Assembly: GCA_017397845.1 (NCBI GenBank)
Contig: JAFQHU010000021.1
Span: forward strand, 24,076-88,075
DNA: 64,000 nucleotides
Source: Clostridia bacterium
GTDB lineage: Bacteria > Bacillota > Clostridia > Oscillospirales > Acutalibacteraceae
Direction of reading: 5' to 3'
Made by a program: the position numbers and the translations under genes. A model generated the notes under the pieces. That model was not told the DNA's origin and did no database searches. It saw nothing but the letters and a program-made list of their open reading frames with translations. This document shows positions 17,959-26,192 of the stretch, piece by piece (the first letter of the stretch is position 1; each line of letters opens with the position of its first letter).

Positions 17959-19434
17959 ATGACAGTAAACGAGTACTTAAAGCTTATTGATGAAGTTAAC
18001 GAAAAAGGAAAATATAAACCCGATTGGTCTTCTCTGACACATCATAAGGTGCCTGATTGGTACAGACAGGATAAAGTGGGCGTTTTTATTCATTGGGGTA
18101 TTTATTCCGTTCCTGCTTTCGGCAGCGAATGGTATTCCAGAAGTATGTATGACAAAAGGGTAAGAGAGTTTGAGCATCACCGTAAAACCTATGGTGAGCA
18201 TAAGGATTTCGGATACAAGGATTTTATTCCTATGTTTAAAGCGGAAAGATTTTCTGCTGCAGATTGGGTGTCTCTTTTCAAAAAGGCAGGCATAAAATAT
18301 GTTATGCCCGTAGCCGAGCATCATGACGGCTTTGCCATGTATGAAACAGAGTTTAACCGTTGGAATTCCAAGGAAATGGGACCGATGCGTGACGTTGTGG
18401 GTGAGCTTAAAGCTGAATGTGAAAAGCAGGGGCTTACCTTCTGTGCCTCTACCCACAGAGCTGAGCATTACTTTTTTATGAACCTTGGCAGAACCTTTGA
18501 CAGTGACGTTAACGATGAAAAATACAGAGATTTCTACGGCCCCGCCTATTATTGCGAAGAGCTTAATTCGGAAAATTTGGGTCGTACCACGGAGGATACA
18601 TATACTGTGGGAGCCAGTGAAGAATGGCTCAGTGACTGGCTTGTGAGAACCTGTGAGCTTATCGATAAATATCAGCCCTCGGTGCTTTATTTCGATTGGT
18701 GGATACATAACCATTCCTTTAAACCTTATCTCAAAAAGCTTGCCGCTTATTATTATAACCGTGCTGAGGAATGGGGCAGGGAAGTAACCATAAATTATAA
18801 ACACGAAGCTTTTCCGCCCACTGTAGCCACTTTCGATGTGGAAAGAGGTGCGCTTTCGGGAATTTCTCCTCTTTATTGGCAAACGGATACTGCCATCGGA
18901 AAAGGCTCATGGGGCTACAGAAAGGATAACGAATATAAAAGTGCGAGACAGGTCATCTGTGATCTTGTGGATATCGTCTCGAAAAACGGAAATCTTCTCA
19001 TAAATATAGGACCAAAGTCTGACGGTACCATCACCGATGAGGAAACAGAGGTTCTGGTGACGATGGGCGAATGGCTGAAGATAAACGGTGAGGGTATTTA
19101 CGGCACCACCTTTTGGAAGCAGTTCGGCGAGGGCAAGGTAAATGCAGAAGAGGGCTTTTTCAAAGACGGTGACGAAAAAGCATTCACAAACGAAGATTTC
19201 CGCTTTACATATAAAAACGGTTATCTTTATGTTTTTCAGATGCGACCCTCAAAGAACATAAAAATCAAAACATTGAGAAAGCATAATCCTCACGATTATC
19301 TTATAGAAAGCATCAAGCTTTTAGGAAGTGATGAAAGGATAGATTTCCGCAGAACGGAAGAGTATCTTGAAATGAATATTAATGGTGATTTTAAAAACGA
19401 TTTACCGATATGCTTTAAAATGGAGATAGGATAA
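17959..19434 (+). CDS. GH29 alpha-L-fucosidase
   Basis: This is a family 29 retaining alpha-L-fucosidase. Supporting motifs are VGVFIHWGIYSVPAFGSEWY (active-site His/Trp region), MPVAEHHDGFAMY, and D246 in LYFDWW as the likely nucleophile. The catalytic barrel ends near residue 370, followed by a small beta-sandwich. It has no signal peptide, so it acts on imported fucosylated oligosaccharides. The ATG at 17959 follows AAGGAG; the in-frame upstream extension has no supporting features. A DUF4434 gene follows with one base between, so the two are translationally coupled. Confidence 0.92.
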   Translation: MTVNEYLKLIDEVNEKGKYKPDWSSLTHHKVPDWYRQDKVGVFIHWGIYSVPAFGSEWYSRSMYDKRVREFEHHRKTYGEHKDFGYKDFIPMFKAERFSAADWVSLFKKAGIKYVMPVAEHHDGFAMYETEFNRWNSKEMGPMRDVVGELKAECEKQGLTFCASTHRAEHYFFMNLGRTFDSDVNDEKYRDFYGPAYYCEELNSENLGRTTEDTYTVGASEEWLSDWLVRTCELIDKYQPSVLYFDWWIHNHSFKPYLKKLAAYYYNRAEEWGREVTINYKHEAFPPTVATFDVERGALSGISPLYWQTDTAIGKGSWGYRKDNEYKSARQVICDLVDIVSKNGNLLINIGPKSDGTITDEETEVLVTMGEWLKINGEGIYGTTFWKQFGEGKVNAEEGFFKDGDEKAFTNEDFRFTYKNGYLYVFQMRPSKNIKIKTLRKHNPHDYLIESIKLLGSDERIDFRRTEEYLEMNINGDFKNDLPICFKMEIG

Positions 19435-19435
19435 A

Positions 19436-20380
19436 ATGAACAGAAAAATAGACGGAACCTTTTTTGAATTCAGACATCACAATACGGCTGAGGGAAAGTA
19501 TTGGAACCCGGCTTTGGAAAAATTTACGGGTGAACAGTGGAGAGAAAAAATACGGGAGATTTCTTCTTTGGGGATGGAATACATCGTGGTAATGGCTACG
19601 GCACTTTATGAAAGGTGTTATTTCAAATCCTCTGTTTTTCCCTTTGCTGATATGCCCTGTGACGACCCTATAGAAGAAATATTTTCCGAAGCAGACAAAT
19701 GCGGAATAAAGGTTTTTCTCGGAAACGGCTTTTACGGAGATTGGCGAAAGGCGGGGGAAAACATAAAAAGTCAGGCAGTAATCAGCCGCTCCTTTAAAGC
19801 TATGGATGAGCTTGCCCGTCTTTACGGACATCATGAAAGCTTTTACGGTTGGTATTTTCCCGATGAGACCTGCATAATCCTGCGCTTTTCAAAGGATTTC
19901 ATAAAGTATGTAAATCTTTGCTCGGCACGTTGCCGTGAGATAACTCCCGGAAAGAAAACTCTTATTGCACCCTACGGTACAAACCTTGTTCTTGCAAGTG
20001 ATTACTTTGCACGTTCGTTGGCTGAAACTGACGTGGATTTTATAGCTTACCAGGATGAGGTAGGGGTAAAAAAGACAAAGGTTGACCGCACGGAAAAAAT
20101 CTTTGAAAGATTACGCATAGCTCACGACAAAGCAGGCAGAGCAGAGCTTTGGGCAGATATAGAGCTTTTTGATTTCGAGGGTATGGTTTATAAAAGTGCG
20201 CTTATTCCCGCCGAAATTGAAAAAATCCGCAAACAGATAAAAAATGCGGCGCCTTATGTGGATAAAATTTTATCCTATCAGTATTTAGGTATAATGAATC
20301 CGCCTGAAAGTAAAGCTTTCGCAGGACACGAAAATTCCGTGAAGCTTTATGAGGATTACAAAAGATATTTAGGTAAATAA
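19436..20380 (+). CDS. DUF4434-type TIM-barrel protein, possible glycosidase
   Basis: The 314-residue protein fits the DUF4434 family, which folds like a glycoside hydrolase barrel. It starts with IDGTFFEFRHHN, has a WREKIREISSLGMEYIVVM helix-strand, FLGNGFYGDW, and FYGWYFPDE with an acidic pair typical of barrel active sites. There is no signal peptide. It begins one base after the fucosidase stop, so the two are expressed together and probably act on the same substrate. Enzymatic activity is inferred only; I know of no assigned reaction for the family. Confidence 0.72.
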   Translation: MNRKIDGTFFEFRHHNTAEGKYWNPALEKFTGEQWREKIREISSLGMEYIVVMATALYERCYFKSSVFPFADMPCDDPIEEIFSEADKCGIKVFLGNGFYGDWRKAGENIKSQAVISRSFKAMDELARLYGHHESFYGWYFPDETCIILRFSKDFIKYVNLCSARCREITPGKKTLIAPYGTNLVLASDYFARSLAETDVDFIAYQDEVGVKKTKVDRTEKIFERLRIAHDKAGRAELWADIELFDFEGMVYKSALIPAEIEKIRKQIKNAAPYVDKILSYQYLGIMNPPESKAFAGHENSVKLYEDYKRYLGK

Positions 20381-20397
20381 TAAAAGCATAAAAATAT

Positions 20398-20437
20398 AAA
20401 ACCGGTGTAAAAGTCCGAGACTTTTACATCGGTTTTT
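20398..20437. terminator. Bidirectional terminator between convergent genes
   Basis: AAAACCGGTGTAAAAGTC pairs with GACTTTTACATCGGTTTTT around a CGAG tetraloop. A and T runs flank both sides, so it serves the DUF4434 gene (+) and the DUF2804 gene (-). Confidence 0.88.
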
Positions 20438-20442
20438 GTCCT

Positions 20443-21543
20443 TTACCATCTGTTCTCCACATATTCGCAGAAAGCAAACATATCATTTATTTCTAATTTC
20501 GTTCCGTCATCGAGTGTCACATCACCGTTCCATTTTCCGTAAATCTGGTTACAGTTCATTCGTGCCACAGGGCCCAAATTCAGATCGCTCCGGTTATTGA
20601 AGGACGGCTTCATTGTCATATTGAACCGTCCGTCCTCCGAAATGATTTTCCATTCTTCCATAAAGCGATCCTTGGGGAATTTTTCTACATCGACGGCACC
20701 GATTTTGTGTACCTTTCCGTCATAAAAAAGGCAGGTTTCCGTTGCGTGGCTTTCGTCTCCGATTGCCCATGTGATTTCAAATCCAAAGGTGTGTCTGTCG
20801 CCCTTTTTGTCGGTAAGATATGCTGCACCGCTGCCCCAATACCATACAAGCTTTCTCGGAGTATTGACCTTGCCCCAATCAAGAGAGCAGAAGGATTTAT
20901 CCTTGGTGAATTCATAGGTATAATCACCGAAACGGAAAATACCCGATATGGGCATACAGTTCTGCTTTGTGGTCATAAAAAACTTCCTGTTGTCGCCCTC
21001 GAAGGGAAGCACCGTCGTGATGCTTTCGGAGCCTTCGGGAATGTCCATGTGAAGGTCGCAGGATAATTCTTTGCCCTTGTGCTCCGTTTTGAAATAAACC
21101 GTTCTTTCCGTTTCTTTGGTGTTGAAATCGAATTCGGCGGCTTTTGATTTATGGGTGAATCGGCCAGGAGCGTCTACTCTATTGAGGGGGAGACAGCTTT
21201 TTCCGCCGATAAAAATTTTCGAGCCGTCAGCGTGAACCTCACCCGTGTGAAGGTCGATAAGACGAAGACCCATAAAGCCTCCGATGCCCACATTGGCAAA
21301 GGAAACAAGCAACTGCTTTTGTCCGTCGGTAACCGTGTAATAGTCCCATTCTTTGTGGCTTATGAGTCTTTCTCTTTTTACCAAATTGCGGTCGTATTCG
21401 AAAACGTTGTGTCTTGCCCAACCGCGTGCGTTGAGTGAGCCGTCTTTATTTAGCAGGGGAGTAGACTCGGTATATTCGGTCTGCTTTGATTTTTTTTCCC
21501 ACTGAGTGAAGGGAACATAGGTCTTTTTTAATTCGTTACCCAT
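20443..21543 (-). CDS. DUF2804 family protein
   Basis: This 366-residue cytoplasmic protein matches the DUF2804 family, beta-rich proteins related to lipocalin-like or hydroxyneurosporene-synthase-type folds. Recognisable blocks are GSLNARGWARHNVFEYD, KEWDYYTVTDGQ, FSLDWG-like CSLDWGKVNTPRKLVWYWGS and the ending FAFCEYVENRW. AAGGAG precedes its start. Function is unknown; the family sometimes sits near lipid or redox enzymes. It lies downstream of a flavin-reductase-type gene with a 13-base gap, so the two form an operon. Confidence 0.75.
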   Translation of the reverse strand: MGNELKKTYVPFTQWEKKSKQTEYTESTPLLNKDGSLNARGWARHNVFEYDRNLVKRERLISHKEWDYYTVTDGQKQLLVSFANVGIGGFMGLRLIDLHTGEVHADGSKIFIGGKSCLPLNRVDAPGRFTHKSKAAEFDFNTKETERTVYFKTEHKGKELSCDLHMDIPEGSESITTVLPFEGDNRKFFMTTKQNCMPISGIFRFGDYTYEFTKDKSFCSLDWGKVNTPRKLVWYWGSGAAYLTDKKGDRHTFGFEITWAIGDESHATETCLFYDGKVHKIGAVDVEKFPKDRFMEEWKIISEDGRFNMTMKPSFNNRSDLNLGPVARMNCNQIYGKWNGDVTLDDGTKLEINDMFAFCEYVENRW

Positions 21544-21556
21544 TTTCCGTTTCTCC

Positions 21557-22117
21557 TTATTTTATCTTTTTTCCGTCGCTGAAAGCTTTACCGACAATCT
21601 CACCTAAAGCTCGGTAGGTGTGGTGAACAGGATCATAGGTCACGGGTGAAAATTTATCAAGGTCAATTTTGCCGTCGGCACTCAATATGCTTTCGTCGGC
21701 ACAAACATTGATTATTTCACCTACGAGACGGCAGGTGTCTTTATCATAGCTTTTGAGCTTACATTCCAACGCCATGGGTAGCTCTTTGAAAAGGGGAGCA
21801 TTGACGAAATCGCTTTTTTCGGCAGTCCAGCCGCACTTTGCGATTTTGTCCGGCTCCTTATTGCCTGAAATTATGCCAACATAGTCGGCGGCGATGATGT
21901 TTTCCCTGTTTGCTATACTTACGGTAAATGCACCTGATTTAATGATGTTTTCCGCTGTTTTGTGGGTGTCGCTGACACAGACGGAAATTTCCGTTTCCTC
22001 ACTTATTCCGCCCCAGGCGGCATTCATGGCATCAGGCTTTTCGTTTTCATCATAAGAGCCGATAATAAGCACAGGCATGGGATAAAGAATTGCTTTGGCA
22101 CCGAAATTTTTTCTCAT
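21557..22117 (-). CDS. Flavin reductase-like (flavoredoxin-type) FMN-binding protein
   Basis: The 186-residue protein belongs to the FMN-binding split-barrel flavin-reductase-like family. It shows VLIIGSYDENEKPDAMNAAW, the conserved strand-turn where FMN binds, ISVCVSDTHKTAENI and GAFTVSI. Members carry FMN and transfer electrons or reduce free flavin. AAGGAGG precedes the ATG. It is first in a two-gene minus-strand operon with the DUF2804 gene, and is divergent from the sigma-factor operon. Confidence 0.85.
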   Translation of the reverse strand: MRKNFGAKAILYPMPVLIIGSYDENEKPDAMNAAWGGISEETEISVCVSDTHKTAENIIKSGAFTVSIANRENIIAADYVGIISGNKEPDKIAKCGWTAEKSDFVNAPLFKELPMALECKLKSYDKDTCRLVGEIINVCADESILSADGKIDLDKFSPVTYDPVHHTYRALGEIVGKAFSDGKKIK

Positions 22118-22190
22118 TGTATTTCCTCCTTACGGGATATTTTACCTTTTTATTTTATCATAAAGGCAACTGTATTTCAATGAATATTGT

Positions 22191-22219
22191 TTGAGTTTTC
22201 TTTTATGTAATGATATAAT
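22191..22219 (+). promoter_or_regulatory. Promoter of the sigma-factor operon
   Basis: TTGAGT (22191-22196) and a perfect TATAAT (22214-22219) are separated by 17 bases. This leaves a leader of about 85 bases before the start codon at 22312. Confidence 0.75.
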
Positions 22220-22274
22220 TTAAAAAAGTCGGAAAAACCGTGGACAGATTACTCTTTATTTACGTCTTAATAAG

Positions 22275-22288
22275 TGAAACCGGTTTCA
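22275..22288 (+). promoter_or_regulatory. Perfect 14-base palindrome, LacI/CcpA-like operator
   Basis: TGAAACCGGTTTCA is a perfect palindrome with the central CG typical of LacI/GalR/CcpA-family operators. It lies in the leader about 50 bases downstream of the predicted transcription start and just upstream of the ribosome binding site, a position that suits road-block repression. Confidence 0.55.
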
Positions 22289-22311
22289 AATACAGGAAAA
22301 GAGAAAATATT

Positions 22312-23133
22312 ATGTCCGAATTATACGGTGGTTTGTCTGCACTTAAGGACGGTACCTTTACTTTTGATGAGGTGCTCCTTTATTATACAGATATGCCCTT
22401 ATCTGCTTTTGTTTTTGAAACTATGATAAATAAAAAGAAAGAAGGAAAGAATATGGCAAGAATAATGAATCAGCCGACAGTTGATTTGAGAGGCTTTACT
22501 CCTGAAGCGCTCAGAAAGATAAAATCCATAACAAATGTGGCTACGGTGATTTTGCCCGAAGATATGCCCGACGGATTTTCCGAGGCTTATATGCAGATTA
22601 AGAAAATGAACATCGCGGGGGAAATCAGAGTTCCTGACAGCGCACAGTTTTTTAACGGAGATGTTACTCTCACCCGAAATGATGTTACAAATGACAGTGT
22701 AATTATGTGTAACGGTATGGCATTTGTAAGTGACATTCCTGAAGATATGAATGTCAGAATGATTATCAACGGCACTTTGATAAAATCAGAAAGTGCTTTT
22801 ATAACTGTTACGAGCATAAACGGCACAAAGGTCGAGGTAAGCGACGATGTGAAGCCGGTAAAGGGAAAAGCACAGCTTACTTTTGATAAAAACTTCGCAG
22901 ATAATATAGAGAAAAAAACAATTCTCGTTGCTTGCGGAAAGATATATATTTCCGATGATGTGACCGAAGAAATGCTTTCAGAAAAGCAGGTAAAGTTTGT
23001 TTCCGTGGGAAAAATAATCGCCCGTAGGGAGCTTCACGGATATATACAGGCAAACAGTGATGCTGTCGGAAAGGTTCTGACAGCGGAAAAAGCAAAAAAA
23101 ACGGAAAAGAAAAAATTATTCAGGTGGAAATAA
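22312..23133 (+). CDS. Soluble repeat protein encoded with an ECF sigma factor
   Basis: I do not recognise this 273-residue protein. I chose the ATG at 22312 because AGGAAAAGAG lies upstream. There is no signal peptide or membrane segment. The C-terminal two-thirds seem to contain an internal duplication: VIMCNGMAFVSDIPEDM...VRMIINGTLI in the middle matches ILVACGKIYISDDVTEEM...VKFVSVGKII near the end. The short Val/Ile/Gly-rich strands suggest a stacked beta-solenoid, reminiscent of bactofilins. The tail is strongly basic (KAKKTEKKKLFRWK). The ECF sigma gene starts one base after its stop, so it is a candidate regulator of that sigma factor, though it lacks the usual anti-sigma features. Confidence 0.7.
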   Translation: MSELYGGLSALKDGTFTFDEVLLYYTDMPLSAFVFETMINKKKEGKNMARIMNQPTVDLRGFTPEALRKIKSITNVATVILPEDMPDGFSEAYMQIKKMNIAGEIRVPDSAQFFNGDVTLTRNDVTNDSVIMCNGMAFVSDIPEDMNVRMIINGTLIKSESAFITVTSINGTKVEVSDDVKPVKGKAQLTFDKNFADNIEKKTILVACGKIYISDDVTEEMLSEKQVKFVSVGKIIARRELHGYIQANSDAVGKVLTAEKAKKTEKKKLFRWK

Positions 23134-23134
23134 A

Positions 23135-23632
23135 ATGGATTACATACCTGCCGAAGCTTTTGATGAGCTTTGGGAAAAGCATAACAAAAAAATATATTTC
23201 TATTTCCGCAGACAGTTCGATGTGGATACCGCCGAGGATTTATGTCAGCAGACATTTATGAAGGTGTGGCAATATCTTTCCTTTTATCAGGGCAGGATAT
23301 ATAAGTCAAAATCATGGCTTTATGCCGTAGCTAAAAATGTCAGGAACGATTATCTGCGTACAGTGCAGTCGAGAAAAATGAATTACAGCTATGCCGATCT
23401 TTACGAAAAGGAAATCCCTGTCGAATACAATTTCGACGAATCATTAAGCATACAGCGTGCTGTGGACAGGTTGACCGAGGAGGAAAAAGAGCTTCTTTCA
23501 GTTTCGCAGTATTTGTCCAGTAAAGAGGTGGGCTCACTTTACGGTATTTCTGCTTCAGCCGCACGCAGCAGAGTGCAGAAGGTGAAAAGAAAACTGAAGG
23601 TTTATTTGGAGGAAACAGAGGTAAATATATAA
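23135..23632 (+). CDS. ECF-type RNA polymerase sigma factor
   Basis: This 165-residue protein has sigma-70 region 2 (FRRQFDVDTAEDLCQQTFMK and SKSWLYAVAKNVRNDYLR) and region 4 (LSSKEVGSLYGISASAARSR with a basic C-terminus), with a short linker as in extracytoplasmic-function sigma factors. The usual DLLQD-type motif is replaced by AEDLCQQTF, still within the normal range. It starts one base after the repeat protein's stop, which indicates translational coupling. No transmembrane anti-sigma factor gene is adjacent. Confidence 0.88.
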   Translation: MDYIPAEAFDELWEKHNKKIYFYFRRQFDVDTAEDLCQQTFMKVWQYLSFYQGRIYKSKSWLYAVAKNVRNDYLRTVQSRKMNYSYADLYEKEIPVEYNFDESLSIQRAVDRLTEEEKELLSVSQYLSSKEVGSLYGISASAARSRVQKVKRKLKVYLEETEVNI

Positions 23633-23639
23633 ATACCGC

Positions 23640-23668
23640 TTTACTTTTCTTTAAAGATATTTTATAAT
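23640..23668 (+). promoter_or_regulatory. Promoter of the GH43-like gene
   Basis: TTTACT (23640-23645) and TATAAT (23663-23668) have 17-base spacing, immediately after the sigma gene stop and about 32 bases before the next start codon. Confidence 0.6.
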
Positions 23669-23699
23669 GACGTAAAATATCATTACGGGAGAATTTATT

Positions 23700-24602
23700 A
23701 TGGCTTCTTATTTATTCGCTCATTTTACGGAAACAAATGAAGACAAAGAAAGTGTTTGGTTTGCTGTCAGCGGTGACGGACTTAATTGGACGGACCTTGG
23801 CTCTGACGAGCCTTTGCTTTATTCCTCCGTCGGCACTACCGGAATAAGAGACCCTTTCATTCTCTACGACGAAAAAAGAGAAAAATATGTAATTATAGCC
23901 ACCGACCTGTGCACCACCAAGGGCGGCAGTTGGGATGATTTTTCTGCACGGGGCAGCCGATGCCTCGTGGTATGGGAGTCCGATGACCTTATGCATTGGA
24001 CGAAGGAAAGACTCGTCGAGGTCGGTATTCCCGAAGCGGGATGTGTGTGGGCACCCGAAGCCGTTTATTGCGCAGAAAGAGACAGTTGGTTTGTTTTTTG
24101 GGCATCGAGAGTAAAGGGCAAGCAGAGAATTTACGGCTCCTTTACCAAAGATTTTGTCACATTTACTCCTGCTTTTGAGTACATTGATGCGGTGACCGAT
24201 GTAATCGATACGAATATCGTACGGGACGGGGGCTGTTATTACCGCTTTTCAAAGGATGAAACAAACAAGACGATTATCGTTGAGCGGTGCGAAGAGCTTG
24301 TACCCGGAGACGGGAAGACCTTTGAGAGAATTCCCTGTGAGCTTTTGGACGGCTTTTTCGGGCTTGAGGGTCCCGAAGCCTTTCAGCTTCCCGACGGCAG
24401 ATGGTGTCTTATTGCCGACCAATATCACACAAAGGGCGGATATTTGCCCATGATATGCGATGATTTATCGAAAGCAGATTTCAGCATTCCCGACAAAGCC
24501 TCTTATAATATGGGTAAAAGAAGAAAACGTCACGGAAGTGTAATGAAAATCAGTGACGAAAAAGCGAAAGAGCTTATTGAATTTTACGGTATAGACGAAT
24601 AA
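23700..24602 (+). CDS. GH43-like five-bladed beta-propeller glycosidase
   Basis: This 300-residue protein has GH43/GH62-type propeller motifs: TGIRDPFILYDEKREKYVII (the conserved RDP/Asp blade), WESDDLMHWT, VWAPEAVY (WAPE with the acid residue) and a late GLEGPEAFQL block with a glutamate. Family members release arabinose or xylose from side chains. There is no signal peptide, so substrates would be imported oligosaccharides. It has its own promoter and ends at a strong bidirectional terminator. Substrate specificity is unassigned. Confidence 0.82.
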   Translation: MASYLFAHFTETNEDKESVWFAVSGDGLNWTDLGSDEPLLYSSVGTTGIRDPFILYDEKREKYVIIATDLCTTKGGSWDDFSARGSRCLVVWESDDLMHWTKERLVEVGIPEAGCVWAPEAVYCAERDSWFVFWASRVKGKQRIYGSFTKDFVTFTPAFEYIDAVTDVIDTNIVRDGGCYYRFSKDETNKTIIVERCEELVPGDGKTFERIPCELLDGFFGLEGPEAFQLPDGRWCLIADQYHTKGGYLPMICDDLSKADFSIPDKASYNMGKRRKRHGSVMKISDEKAKELIEFYGIDE

Positions 24603-24604
24603 AG

Positions 24605-24643
24605 AAAGCCTCCCGACACAGTCTTTGAGCTGTCGGGAGGTGA
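24605..24643. terminator. Bidirectional terminator
   Basis: GCCTCCCGACA pairs with TGTCGGGAGG around a CAGTCTTTGAGC-type loop. It lies between the stops of convergent genes. Confidence 0.85.
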
Positions 24644-24647
24644 ATTT

Positions 24648-25532
24648 TTAATGCTCGAAATATGTTTTGCAGTATTCCAAAAGCTTCGCCTGATATTCTT
24701 TATGTACATCGGGGTCGTTCAGCAAAGTATGAATGGAATTCGGATAAAGGAAAAAATCATGTCTTGCCGTGGTTTTTTCGAAAGCAGATTTCATGGAGTG
24801 ATAGTTTTTTACGGAAACGACGGGATCCTTTCCGCCGTAGGCAAAAAGCGAAGGTATGCATTCGGAGCTTACATAGCTTACGGGTGAAACGGAGGCGATG
24901 GTTTTGTCTGCTTTGCCTGTTTTTGCCATATATGATGTGATCTTTTTCCCCGAAAGACCGCTTACGATTACGGGACACAGCTCACCCCAAATGTCATAGC
25001 TTAAATCGGCGGGAGCAACCATATTTGCCGTGAAGGCAAGCTTTATGGGTGCTTCATCAGCTCTCGTATAGGAATAGAGCAAAGAGATGTGACCGCCGGA
25101 GGAAAAGCCTGAGGTAGCCGCTTTGGTGATATTGAGATTTTTTTCGGCGGAAAATTCCGCTATTTCGTCGAGAGCCATACCGATTTCATCCAACATCACA
25201 TCAACAGTAAAGTCCGAAGCGCTGTCTTCTGAATAAAGAGTATAATTCATGGTGGCGGTGATATAGCCCTTTTCCGTCATTTCGATGCATCTGGATGCCA
25301 TTTCTCTTTTGTCTCCGTTTGACCACGAGCCGCCGTGGATAAAGAGAATGCAACCGTTTTCCGGTCTGTCGTAGGCTATGTCGGGGACATATATGTCCAA
25401 TACCTCTCTCGGCTCGTTGCCGTAACGGATGTCGCTGAACATATTATAGGTTTCAGTCATGGGAAAAAGCACGGAGAAAAAACCCGAAATATAGGCTATC
25501 AGTGCCATAACAATAGAAAGCAGTTTAGTCAT
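24648..25532 (-). CDS. Exported or membrane-anchored alpha/beta-hydrolase (esterase)
   Basis: This alpha/beta-hydrolase of the BD-FAE/esterase-lipase type has the oxyanion motif ILFIHGGSW, a GFSSGG nucleophile elbow with catalytic Ser, GGKDPVV carrying the Asp, and the His in NSIHTLL. The N-terminal 25 residues are hydrophobic (signal peptide or anchor), so it probably acts outside the membrane. I chose the ATG at 25532, which has GAGGT upstream, over the GTG at 25550. Esterases of this kind often remove acyl groups from polysaccharides, which would suit the surrounding glycosidases, but the substrate is not shown. Confidence 0.85.
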   Translation of the reverse strand: MTKLLSIVMALIAYISGFFSVLFPMTETYNMFSDIRYGNEPREVLDIYVPDIAYDRPENGCILFIHGGSWSNGDKREMASRCIEMTEKGYITATMNYTLYSEDSASDFTVDVMLDEIGMALDEIAEFSAEKNLNITKAATSGFSSGGHISLLYSYTRADEAPIKLAFTANMVAPADLSYDIWGELCPVIVSGLSGKKITSYMAKTGKADKTIASVSPVSYVSSECIPSLFAYGGKDPVVSVKNYHSMKSAFEKTTARHDFFLYPNSIHTLLNDPDVHKEYQAKLLEYCKTYFEH

Positions 25533-25606
25533 TTTAATTACCTCATTCACATAATCTTAAAAAAAGATACCACAATAAAAAAACAATGTCAAGGGAAAGT
25601 ATTAAA

Positions 25607-26191
25607 TTATATTAAAGACGAAATGAAAATTTCCAACCCTATAAAAATAAGAATAATACCGCCTAAAATACCTGCTTTGCCTGCCAATGCGGTTCCCGCC
25701 TTTTTGCCGATAAGAATACCGGCAAAGCAGATGAAAAATGTTACGGTACCGATAAGGATACAGGCAACGACAGCCTCGGTAAGGTTATAATCCGAGATGG
25801 TGAAGCCTACGGAAAGAGCATCTATGGATGTGGCGATACCCTGAATGAGTAATCCTTTGAGCCCCACAGCGGGCTTTTCCTCGTAGCTTTCTTTATGCTT
25901 TAAGCCGTCACGGAGCATATCTCCGCCTATGTATACCAAAAGCACAAGGGCTATCCACGGAATAAATTTTTCGAAGGCTTGGAATTTCTCAGCCACAGTG
26001 GAAACACATATCCAGCCGATAAGCGGCATGGCAAATTGAAAAAGAGCGAAAATACCGGCTACAGCCGTAATTTTGCCTTTTTTCATTTTCGGCTCGTTAA
26101 GTCCGTTGGCCAAAGAGACGGAAAAGGCATCCATGGCAAGGCCTGTTCCAAGCAGAATACTGTAAAAAAAGAAATCAAAACCAAATTTCAT
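25607..26191 (-). CDS. mntP: MntP-type manganese efflux pump
   Basis: The 194-residue membrane protein has six hydrophobic segments and the two family repeats, each with a membrane Asp: GLAMDAFSVSLANG early and GIATSIDALSVGFTI in the middle. MntP (DUF204) proteins export Mn2+ across the cytoplasmic membrane. Its ATG lies just past the stop of the upstream propeller gene on the same strand, with a GAGGAT ribosome binding site overlapping that gene's end. No yybP-ykoY Mn riboswitch is visible, because the two genes abut. Confidence 0.88.
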   Translation of the reverse strand: MKFGFDFFFYSILLGTGLAMDAFSVSLANGLNEPKMKKGKITAVAGIFALFQFAMPLIGWICVSTVAEKFQAFEKFIPWIALVLLVYIGGDMLRDGLKHKESYEEKPAVGLKGLLIQGIATSIDALSVGFTISDYNLTEAVVACILIGTVTFFICFAGILIGKKAGTALAGKAGILGGIILIFIGLEIFISSLI

Positions 26192-26192
26192 T

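Noticed and set aside
17977..18882. A 301-residue antisense frame across the fucosidase gene
   Set aside because: It lies wholly within GH29 coding sequence and has no ribosome binding site. Codon structure explains it.
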